Positions 57,028 through 64,000 of a DNA stretch of 64,000 nt are shown piece by piece. The DNA comes from Pseudomonas crudilactis (GTDB lineage: Bacteria; Pseudomonadota; Gammaproteobacteria; Pseudomonadales; Pseudomonadaceae), in assembly GCF_013433315.1 (NCBI RefSeq), contig NZ_WXVV01000001.1, forward strand, positions 434,001 to 498,000. The letters run 5' to 3'. The position numbers and the translations under genes are program-made. Under the pieces are notes generated by a model that was not told the origin of the DNA, did no database searches, and was given only the letters and a program-made list of their open reading frames with translations. Positions within the stretch are counted from its first letter, which is position 1, and the number at the start of each line of letters is the position of its first letter.

Positions 57028-59682
57028 TCAGAACTTGTAACTGACCCGCGTGTACAGCGTCCGCCCAAACGGATCGCCATATTTCGGGTCGTAGCCGCTC
57101 TGGAATGTGTACGTCTGGTTGCTGAACGGTGGCTCGCGGTCGAACAGGTTTTTCGCGCCGAGGGTCACGCTCAGGGTCTTGCGCCAGGTGTAGGTGCCGG
57201 CCAGGTCCCAGACGTTGTACGAGCCGACGTAATCGTGAGTGTCGCGATCGGAGTCGTGGTAACCGCTGGTGTAACGGTTGGTCAGGGCAGCGCCGAACGG
57301 GCCGTAATTCCAGCTGCCGGTGAGGCTGTGCCGCCAGCGCGCGACGGCGCCCGCCGAGGCAAAGTCGCCACCACGAAAATCACCCAGCTTGTCGATGTAA
57401 TCGCCCTTGAGTTGTTGCTGGTAGTCATAGCGGGTGACGTAAGTGCCTTGCAGACCGATGCCGAAGTTGCCGTACGGTGTGCTCGGCAGACGGTAATCAA
57501 AGCTGACGTCGACGCCGTTGGTCTTGATCTTGCCGAGGTTGGCCAGCCCGGTGACGATGTGATCGATGGAGCCATCCGCCTTGCGCACCAAGCGATCCGG
57601 GTACAGCTCAGGATTCTCGAACACCGCCGATTCGGGGAACTCGGCAATCTGGTTGGCGATGTCGATCCACCAGAAATCCAGCCCGGCGCTCAGGCGCTCG
57701 AATGGTTGATAGACAAACCCGAGGGTGACGTTGCGTGCGGTTTCCGGGCTCAAGTCGGTATTGCCGCCGCTGGTGCGATTGAACTGCTGCGCGCAGTCGC
57801 GGTTGGCGATGCCGCCATTGCTCGGATTGCCACCAGCGCACAACCGCGGGTCGTTGTAGTTGGCGTTGGTGAAACTGCTGAACGTCGGGTTGTACAACTC
57901 ATACAACGATGGCGCGCGAAACCCTTCGCTGTAGGCACCGCGCACCACCAGTTCCTTGAACGGCTGGAAGCGGAACGAGTATTTCGGGTTGGTGGTGCTG
58001 CCAAAGTCGCTGTACTTGTCGTGGCGTACGGCGGCGGACAGTTCGAGGCTGTCGAGCACCGGCACATTGACCTCGGCGTATTCGGCCGAGACGCTGCGAT
58101 CCCCGGCAACACTGCCGTTCGGATCAACACCGAGGCTTTGCACGTCGCCGGCAAATGCGGCGAAATCCTGATGGAAGTCTTCCTTGCGATACTCGCCGCC
58201 CAGCGCCAATGCCGAAGGGCCGGCACCGAACCAGTCGCCGATTTCACGACTGATGCGCCCGTCGATGGCCTTGACCCGCCCTACCGCCGTGGCGTAATCG
58301 CCGTCCACCGCGTTGGCCGCCAAAAGCGCCGAACCGGCAGCCGTCTGCGGGCCGAACGGGTTGATCACGCCGTCGGCAATACCGGCGCTGACGGCACGGT
58401 CATTGACGTAGCCGTCCTGAATGCTGTTGACCACTTTGTTCTGGTTGTACGAGGCGCCGAGGTTGTAATCCCAGCCGACCAGCGTGCCGTCGAAACTCAA
58501 AAGCAAGCGCTGGCTGGTGTTGTCGTCTTCATGCTGGCGCGCACCGACGGCGGTTTCACGCCAGTTGACGTCGACCGCTTGCGTCGGATCGAGGGCGAAG
58601 CCGTTCGGCCCGGGCGTGATGCCGTTGCCCGGATAGAACGCCGTGCCGGGGTTGACCTGATTGCCCATCAACGTGCCGGGGCCGATTTGCGTGCGGTTTT
58701 CGTTGCGCGCCCAAAAGTATTCGAGGCTGACGTTGTGATCGTCCGACAGCTTGCCGGTGGCTTTGGCGAAGGCCGAAGTCTTCTCCGTTTCCGGCACCAG
58801 ATCGAGGTAATTCCACAGGCTTTGCCGGCAGATACCGTTGCGTGCCAGCAAACCCGGTGCGTTGCAGCCGGAACCGGCCAAAGGGTTGGTGGCATTGCTG
58901 CCCTGACTCCAGTTGGCCGGCGATGCGGTGCCGGAGGTGTAGTCGAGCCCGCGATTGGGCTGATAGTTGTAGGTGTAACCGCGATCTTCGGCGGCCAGAC
59001 GTTGTTGTTTGTCGTAGCTGACCACGCCGAACACGTTGAAGCGATCATCCTGCAAATCACCGAAGCCCCAACTGCCGCTGAAGTTTCGACTTTCACCGCC
59101 CCCCGAATGCGTCGGCGTGTCGTAATTGGTGCTGATCTGCCCCTCGGTGAGACTGGTTTTGGTGATGAAGTTGATCACCCCGCCGATCGCATCGGTGCCA
59201 TACAGCGCCGAGGCGCCGTCGCGCAGCACCTCGACCCGGTCGATGGCCGCGAACGGAATGGTGTTGAGATCGACACCGGAGCCATTGATTGCGTTGGTGG
59301 CGTTGTTGCTCAGGCGCCGGCCGTTGAGCAGTACCAATGTCTTGTTCGCGCCGATACCGCGCAAGTCGGCATACGACGCGCCGCCACTGCTCGACCCCAC
59401 CGAACGCCCGGAGCCGACTGAAGACTGGTTGGCGGAAATGCGACTGACCAGCTCCTCCGTGGTAGTAACACCCTGCTCGCGCAGCTCTTCGACGCGCAGG
59501 ATGGTGACCGGCACTGCGGTTTCCGCATCGACCCGGCGGATTGCCGTCCCCGTGACTTCGACCCGTTGCAGTTGGGTGGTCGGTTCAGTTGCCGTGCTGT
59601 CGGCGGCGATCGCCGGCAGTGTGTTGATTGCCAGCAGCAAGGCCAGGCTCAAAGGTGATTTGACGGGTGAAAACTGAATCAT
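57028..59682 (-). CDS. TonB-dependent receptor next to yejABEF
   Basis: 884 residues. A signal peptide (about 1-27, ending AIAA) and TonB-box-like RVEVTGTAI (about 40) lead to the plug (YADLRGIGANKTLVLLNGRR; DRVEVLRDGASALYGTDAIG) and a beta-barrel ending in TRVSYKF with C-terminal Phe. No STN domain. This receptor class, with NGRR and GASA-YG motifs, is often used for peptides, vitamins or glycans rather than classical siderophores. Lying directly upstream of a peptide importer, it may pass a peptide through the outer membrane to YejA. The substrate is inferred. Confidence 0.9.
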   Translation of the reverse strand: MIQFSPVKSPLSLALLLAINTLPAIAADSTATEPTTQLQRVEVTGTAIRRVDAETAVPVTILRVEELREQGVTTTEELVSRISANQSSVGSGRSVGSSSGGASYADLRGIGANKTLVLLNGRRLSNNATNAINGSGVDLNTIPFAAIDRVEVLRDGASALYGTDAIGGVINFITKTSLTEGQISTNYDTPTHSGGGESRNFSGSWGFGDLQDDRFNVFGVVSYDKQQRLAAEDRGYTYNYQPNRGLDYTSGTASPANWSQGSNATNPLAGSGCNAPGLLARNGICRQSLWNYLDLVPETEKTSAFAKATGKLSDDHNVSLEYFWARNENRTQIGPGTLMGNQVNPGTAFYPGNGITPGPNGFALDPTQAVDVNWRETAVGARQHEDDNTSQRLLLSFDGTLVGWDYNLGASYNQNKVVNSIQDGYVNDRAVSAGIADGVINPFGPQTAAGSALLAANAVDGDYATAVGRVKAIDGRISREIGDWFGAGPSALALGGEYRKEDFHQDFAAFAGDVQSLGVDPNGSVAGDRSVSAEYAEVNVPVLDSLELSAAVRHDKYSDFGSTTNPKYSFRFQPFKELVVRGAYSEGFRAPSLYELYNPTFSSFTNANYNDPRLCAGGNPSNGGIANRDCAQQFNRTSGGNTDLSPETARNVTLGFVYQPFERLSAGLDFWWIDIANQIAEFPESAVFENPELYPDRLVRKADGSIDHIVTGLANLGKIKTNGVDVSFDYRLPSTPYGNFGIGLQGTYVTRYDYQQQLKGDYIDKLGDFRGGDFASAGAVARWRHSLTGSWNYGPFGAALTNRYTSGYHDSDRDTHDYVGSYNVWDLAGTYTWRKTLSVTLGAKNLFDREPPFSNQTYTFQSGYDPKYGDPFGRTLYTRVSYKF

Positions 59683-59801
59683 GAACAGCCATCCCTGCGT
59701 TTTGGTTTATGCAGGGATGTGCGATGACGAATAAGTATTTATAGAGGGCGATTTAGACTGTTGGGTGCTGAGGTTATGCAAAAAAAAGCCATGCCTCGAT
59801 A

Positions 59802-60305
59802 TCAAGCCGATGCCATGTCCCTCAGCAACCGTGTATCCAGACCAAAACGTTCTTGAGAGACCATTTTGAACTGCCCCGCTGCGAGGTCGCAGCTCACCAG
59901 CAGATTCCACGAGTGGCGAGTTGCCGCCGAGGGAATCAGGACAAACGGATGTTCATCCAGTAATGCGTCGGCAAACCGTTGTTGATTGGGCGACGGCCAC
60001 GCGGGACTCAACCAGTACGGATTCGGCACCTCTTCGGGCTGAACGACTTTGACCCGTGCATCGCCGATGACCTCAAAGCACGTCAGCACATAAGGCTCTC
60101 TGTCCAGTGCATCAAAACTGTTATTGGCTGCCACCTCCAGAATGGCCGAGGACGGGTCGACAGATGCATAGACGACTCGCCGGCCAGGCGCGTTCCATCG
60201 ACCGCCCTTCAGTTTTGGACCCATCCCGCTGTCCCACGTGTCTCCGTAGGCCTCCTGATCCAGGCGCCAGCCATACCACTGTCCTTCCCAGGGCAAGGGA
60301 TTCAT
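59802..60305 (-). CDS. res: RES-domain toxin
   Basis: 167 residues. The RES signature residues are present: WYGWRLDQEAYGD near 10, GGRWNAPGRRVVYAS near 35-49 and SSAILEVAANN near 55. RES toxins are ADP-ribosyltransferase-like enzymes that degrade or consume NAD+. The ATG overlaps the antitoxin stop by 4 bp (ATGA), which sets the start; an upstream in-frame codon at 60332 lies within the antitoxin gene. Confidence 0.9.
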   Translation of the reverse strand: MNPLPWEGQWYGWRLDQEAYGDTWDSGMGPKLKGGRWNAPGRRVVYASVDPSSAILEVAANNSFDALDREPYVLTCFEVIGDARVKVVQPEEVPNPYWLSPAWPSPNQQRFADALLDEHPFVLIPSAATRHSWNLLVSCDLAAGQFKMVSQERFGLDTRLLRDMASA

Positions 60306-60778
60306 GGGTAACCCCCGTACAGGACCCGACACAAGTATTGCTCGACCATCTGGAAGCCCAGTGGATGACGGGTCAATTCCAACGGCACGTAGCCGTTAAG
60401 GTAAGGGGTCGACTTCTGCATCCATATTTCCGCCTGTGGCAGCCCCCCGAACGCCCGAGTGGCCATCTCCAGCACCAGCGCATATTGGTAGGCGACGACA
60501 CTCTGTTGCGAGTCAAGCCGTACCGGTTTGCCTTTCTTCAACAGCCGCTGCACGGTTCTGACAGATTTGCCGGTGATGCGTTTGACCATGTCTTCGCGCA
60601 GGTACATTTCGGAAGTTGAAAGCATGTTGACGACGTCGCTCAGCTCAAAGCCCTCGTCGGTAAGGCGGACAATCAGCATGGCATCATCACCGAGGTCCTG
60701 GCCGTGCACGAGCAAATCGACAGGTTTTCCCTCGGCCTTCTTCAGCAACGTCAGCCGGGGTGCTTTTGATGTGGGCAT
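60302..60778 (-). CDS. xre: Xre/MbcA/ParS-type antitoxin
   Basis: 158 residues. A helical DNA-binding-like region (VRTVQRLLKKGKPVRL near 75) precedes the C-terminal DUF2384 domain (AFGGLPQAEIWMQKSTPYLNG, GFQMVEQYLCRVLYGGYP) that contacts RES toxins. GGAGGA 7 nt before the ATG at 60778 sets the start, although ATGs at 60793 and 60874 are in frame. It precedes its toxin, and such antitoxins usually repress their own promoter. Confidence 0.9.
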   Translation of the reverse strand: MPTSKAPRLTLLKKAEGKPVDLLVHGQDLGDDAMLIVRLTDEGFELSDVVNMLSTSEMYLREDMVKRITGKSVRTVQRLLKKGKPVRLDSQQSVVAYQYALVLEMATRAFGGLPQAEIWMQKSTPYLNGYVPLELTRHPLGFQMVEQYLCRVLYGGYP

Positions 60779-61049
60779 CGCGACATCCTCCATGGGGCAT
60801 CTGGCGCGATCGTCGATCCAGAAGTTGCGCAGGGAATAAACAGGGGTTTCATGTTCGATGTGTGGGGTACGCATAATAGATCCTTGATCTGGGAGCCTGA
60901 GCGTTCAAGCCGCTCAGCGACTTCAATGTCAGGTCCGATGCTATAGATCGCGCTTCCGACGACCAACCTGAAAAGGTCGTCGGAAATATCCCCTGTTTGC
61001 CGCAAAACCCGCCGTTTTCCGTAGGACGTAAAACGCGAAATGCCTGCCA
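60779..61049. other. Gap upstream of the antitoxin
   Basis: 271 bases between the second TonB receptor and the toxin-antitoxin pair, all minus-strand genes. It must hold the antitoxin promoter. Short inverted pairs such as GACGACC/GGTCGTC (60958-60981) are visible but no confident operator. A small open frame (60751-61053) crosses it without recognisable features. Confidence 0.4.
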
Positions 61050-63959
61050 TCATCCGCCGAAGTGATAACTCACATCCAGCCACCACTGCCGTCCGTACGG
61101 GTCATAGTTGCCGGTCGGGTAATACGGCCAACCCGCCGAGTCATCGTGTTTGATCTGATTGAGCACGTTGTTCACGGTCAGCCCGACACTCGCCCGGTCA
61201 TTGAGTTTGTAACGCGCACTGGCGTTGAACACCGTCCACGGCGACAGACGCCCGTCTCCTGCGCCGTTGGTGACTGAACCGTAACGAATGCCCATCAGCG
61301 TCGCCGTGGCTTTCTGGTAATCCCAGGTCAGGCTGGCGTTGACCTTGCTGCGCCAGTCGTAGTTGGTGCGTGAAGTGCGCCAGTCTTGCGTTGGCGCCTC
61401 TTCCGATTCCTTGTAGTAGTGCGACAGCACCAGGGTATAGCCCAGCGCCGAACTGAACGCGCCGTACTGCCCGGCACCCCAGCGGATATTGCTCTTGAAG
61501 TCCAGACCACTGACCCGCTCGCTGGCGGCGTTGATCGCATTGACCCGAACGCGCTGCAACTGGTTGGGATCGACCGCGGCATTGCCAGCGTTGCGATCGA
61601 TGCGCGCCAGGGTCGATTGGCAATTGGCCGAGTTGATGTCCTGCGTGCCATTGCGGCATTCGTTCTCCTGTTGCAGCAAGCGGTTTTCATCGACGGTGGT
61701 CAGCAGATCATCGATCTCGACGCGCCAGAAATCGGTGGAGAAATCGAAGTTGCGCGACGGCGACCAGACAAACCCGTAGGTCCAGGATTTGCCGCGTTCC
61801 GACTCCAGATTAGCGGTGCCGCTCTGGGTGTAATCGACCCGTCCACGATCACACGCGCCCTCCACGCCCTGGCTGCAACCGTAGTAATCGATCTGCGCCG
61901 GATAGTAGCCGTTGCTGTCGGATTGATAGATGTAGTTCAGGTCCGGCGCACGGAAACTGGTGCCATAACTGCCGCGCAGCAACAGGCTGGTTACCGGGCG
62001 CCATTCCAGCCCGAGGTTGTAGGTCTTCTGTTGTTCGGTGCGGCCGCTGAATTTGTATTGGTCCCAGCGCCCGGCGGCGGTCGCCAGAATCGTGTCGGTG
62101 ACCGGAATGCTGAACTCGCCGCCCGCCGCATAGCGTTTGCGCGAGCCGCCGGAACTTTGCTGTGGGCTCACGCCGTAAAAAGTGCCGTCGTTAAGGCCAT
62201 CGTCCGGGTCAACGCGATACTCCTGCTTGCCCGCCTCCAGCACCCCGGCGAATCCCACGGGCCCGGCCGGCAGATCGAACAGATCGCCATTGACCGAGGC
62301 GTTGTAACTGGTCGACACCGATTTGCTGCTCTGGGTCAGGTTGCCGCGAAACTGTTGCCATTCCTGCGGTGTCAGCGGCCGGTCGAGACGCGAGGCATCC
62401 GGAGCAAACACCGGGTAACCACCGCTGACACCGAGCTGTGGGCCGAGGTAGAAATCCTGGATCGACGACAGTGGCGTATAACGCGTTGTCCTGACGCTGC
62501 GATATTCCGAACGATTGGCCGCCAGATCGTAGCTCCAGCCAGTGTCGGCGATCTTGTCCGAGAGTCCGAGGGTGCCGGTCCACGAGGTATCGCGCCACTT
62601 GCTGTTGTTGCTCGTGCGGCCACCGATTTCCTCTTCGCCGAAGCGTCGATACCAGCGCTCCAGATTGCCGCTGTTCTGGTTGATGAAATCCGGCGAGGTG
62701 AAGGTCGGCCCGCGTGTGTTGTTCTGGATATGGTCGAGGCCGTACATCAAATCGGCGAAGACCTGGCCGCTGTCGCTGAAATGCCAGGTGCCACGGGTGT
62801 AGCCGTCGTAGTTTTCCTTCTGGGTCTGCACAGTCCAGTAATCGTTGTACATCTGGTCGGTGCGGCAGCGCCCGCCGCTGTTGACCAGTTTGTTGTCGAA
62901 GGTGCCCTGATAAGCACCGCAACCCGGTCCCAGATAACGACTGTTGCTCAGGTCGCGGCGGTAACCGACGTCCGCCAGCGGGCCGTTTTGCATAAAGCCA
63001 CGGTCATCGGCCCAGATCGGATCGCGGTTAGTCAGCTCCAGACCGAACAAGCCGTCAAAATCCCCCCAACTGCCGCCTCCGCTGATCTGCAAGCGCTGGT
63101 TGTCACCGCCGCCGCGCTCACTGGTGCCGCCCTTGAGGTTGACGTCGACGCCGTTGATCTTGTCCTTGAGGATGATGTTGACCACCCCGGCAATCGCGTC
63201 CGAACCGTAAATCGCCGAGGCGCCGCTGCTGAGAATTTCGATACGTTCGATGACTGCCGACGGAATATTCGCCAGGTTGGTGAAGTTGACCTTGCCGTCG
63301 TACGGCGTCGGGTAGTCGGCGACGCGGCGGCCGTTGATCAGCACCAGCGTATGGTTCGGGCCGAGGCCGCGCAGGTTGAGTGCGCTGGCCGCCGGTTGCC
63401 AGGTGTTGCCGTAATCTTCGCCTTGGGTCATGCCGGTGTTTTGCGTTTGTGTCGCCAAGGCGTCGTAGACGTTTTTGTAGCCGCGCGCTTCCATTTCTTC
63501 GTGGGTGATGACGTTGACCGGTGTGGCGCCATCGCTCTGCGCGCGGGCAATGCGCGAACCGGTGACGGTGACTTTTTCCATGCGGTAATCGGCGCTGGTG
63601 ACCGGCGCCACGGCTGTGACTTTCGCCGGCACATCGGCCGCGCGAACCGTTAAACCCTGGGCGCTTTGTTCGACTTGCAGACCACTGCCGAGCAAGGCCT
63701 TTTCCACTGCCTGACGACCGCCCAAAGCCCCGCGCACCGCCGCACTGCGTTTGCCTTGCACCAGTTGCTGACTGAAGGAAATCGGTACGCCGCTCTGCCG
63801 CGAGATGTCCAGCAGCACTTCGTCGAGCGGCCCGCTGGCAATGTCGAAGCTGAACAGTGCAGCTGCCGGCTCCTGGGCAATCGCCAGCAATGGGCTGAGG
63901 CCCATCGCCAACGCAGCGGCGAGGGTCAATCGAGGTAATTGTTGTTTGATTGAGAACAT
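61050..63959 (-). CDS. TonB-dependent receptor with N-terminal STN signalling domain
   Basis: 969 residues. A signal peptide (about 1-28) is followed by an STN domain (about 36-108: FDIASGPLDEVLLDISRQSG, LVQGKRSAAVRGALGG), the TonB box region MEKVTVTGSRI, a plug (LNLRGLGPNHTLVLINGRRV; ERIEILSSGASAIYGSDAIA) and a barrel ending in DVSYHFGG. STN domains talk to FecR-like anti-sigma factors, so this receptor should control its own expression through an ECF sigma factor. No such pair is inside the window; upstream of 64000 is the likely place. The start follows AAAGGG. Confidence 0.92.
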   Translation of the reverse strand: MFSIKQQLPRLTLAAALAMGLSPLLAIAQEPAAALFSFDIASGPLDEVLLDISRQSGVPISFSQQLVQGKRSAAVRGALGGRQAVEKALLGSGLQVEQSAQGLTVRAADVPAKVTAVAPVTSADYRMEKVTVTGSRIARAQSDGATPVNVITHEEMEARGYKNVYDALATQTQNTGMTQGEDYGNTWQPAASALNLRGLGPNHTLVLINGRRVADYPTPYDGKVNFTNLANIPSAVIERIEILSSGASAIYGSDAIAGVVNIILKDKINGVDVNLKGGTSERGGGDNQRLQISGGGSWGDFDGLFGLELTNRDPIWADDRGFMQNGPLADVGYRRDLSNSRYLGPGCGAYQGTFDNKLVNSGGRCRTDQMYNDYWTVQTQKENYDGYTRGTWHFSDSGQVFADLMYGLDHIQNNTRGPTFTSPDFINQNSGNLERWYRRFGEEEIGGRTSNNSKWRDTSWTGTLGLSDKIADTGWSYDLAANRSEYRSVRTTRYTPLSSIQDFYLGPQLGVSGGYPVFAPDASRLDRPLTPQEWQQFRGNLTQSSKSVSTSYNASVNGDLFDLPAGPVGFAGVLEAGKQEYRVDPDDGLNDGTFYGVSPQQSSGGSRKRYAAGGEFSIPVTDTILATAAGRWDQYKFSGRTEQQKTYNLGLEWRPVTSLLLRGSYGTSFRAPDLNYIYQSDSNGYYPAQIDYYGCSQGVEGACDRGRVDYTQSGTANLESERGKSWTYGFVWSPSRNFDFSTDFWRVEIDDLLTTVDENRLLQQENECRNGTQDINSANCQSTLARIDRNAGNAAVDPNQLQRVRVNAINAASERVSGLDFKSNIRWGAGQYGAFSSALGYTLVLSHYYKESEEAPTQDWRTSRTNYDWRSKVNASLTWDYQKATATLMGIRYGSVTNGAGDGRLSPWTVFNASARYKLNDRASVGLTVNNVLNQIKHDDSAGWPYYPTGNYDPYGRQWWLDVSYHFGG

Positions 63960-64000
63960 CGAAGGGTTTCCCTTTTGGAGGCATCTGCAGGGAATGAGCA

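Noticed and set aside
57235..59421. Open frame of 728 codons antisense to the first TonB receptor
   Set aside because: Shadow of a clear receptor gene; Val/Ala/Gly-rich with no domain or ribosome site.
60751..61053. Small minus-strand frame in the gap upstream of the antitoxin
   Set aside because: It overlaps the antitoxin start in another frame, has no ribosome site and no recognisable family.
61386..63653. Open frame of 755 codons antisense to the second TonB receptor
   Set aside because: Same reasoning: complementary to an intact receptor with signal peptide, STN, plug and barrel.

Overview
The window is a stretch of a high-GC Pseudomonas chromosome, most likely from the P. fluorescens group. 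The evidence is the protein families (NfuA, MetH, CTI, CysI plus DUF934, YejABEF, the CobN/CobW/CbtAB cobalamin locus), many Pseudomonas-type REP doublets, and a sigma-54 regulon for 3-hydroxybutyrate. No rRNA, tRNA, phage, transposase or CRISPR array was seen. Gene density is high and the order looks like ordinary core and flexible chromosome.

Layout. 1-6.6 kb: the tail of a peptide ABC ATPase, then a sigma-54 activator, a GntP-type permease, 3-hydroxybutyrate dehydrogenase and acetoacetyl-CoA synthetase. These form a pathway from 3-hydroxybutyrate to acetoacetyl-CoA, with a good -24/-12 promoter and two candidate activator palindromes that flank a REP hairpin. 6.6-14.6 kb: a 1255-residue toxin-like protein with a C-terminal HExxH...TxDxxY metallopeptidase signature, a PilU-like ATPase with an odd P-loop, a hybrid histidine kinase and a parvulin. 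14.7-21.5 kb (minus strand): an amino-acid-type ABC importer, RidA, an IclR regulator, a fold-type III PLP ammonia-lyase and 2-keto-3-deoxygluconate kinase. Together these fit uptake and breakdown of D-glucosaminate. 21.8-25.9 kb: a thioredoxin-like protein, a TerC/CBS/CorC membrane protein and a phospholipase-D-like protein.

26-36.5 kb: cobalamin region. A VWA protein, a ChlI-type AAA ATPase, CobN and CobW lie on the minus strand behind one B12 riboswitch. CbtB, CbtA, CobE and CobM lie on the plus strand behind a second B12 riboswitch. Between them is about 0.8 kb of nested interspersed repeats. CobN carries a whole REP doublet translated in frame. 36.6-51.1 kb: NfuA, an acyltransferase, CTI, MetH, a DUF2970 protein, an orphan periplasmic binding protein, a 37-residue membrane peptide, CysI plus DUF934, SohB, a histidine phosphatase and an SCP2-type protein. 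51.3-64 kb (all minus strand): a TonB-dependent receptor with YejABEF, a RES/Xre toxin-antitoxin pair, and a second TonB-dependent receptor with an STN signalling domain.

REP doublets are a theme of the window. There are nine pairs of one REP family, in two topologies with two spacer sizes (mostly 17-18 or 41-42 nt), plus one pair of another REP type and three longer CCCTCACCC/GGGTGAGGG elements. Several lie directly upstream of genes and open up false N-terminal extensions, so start codons were chosen downstream of them.
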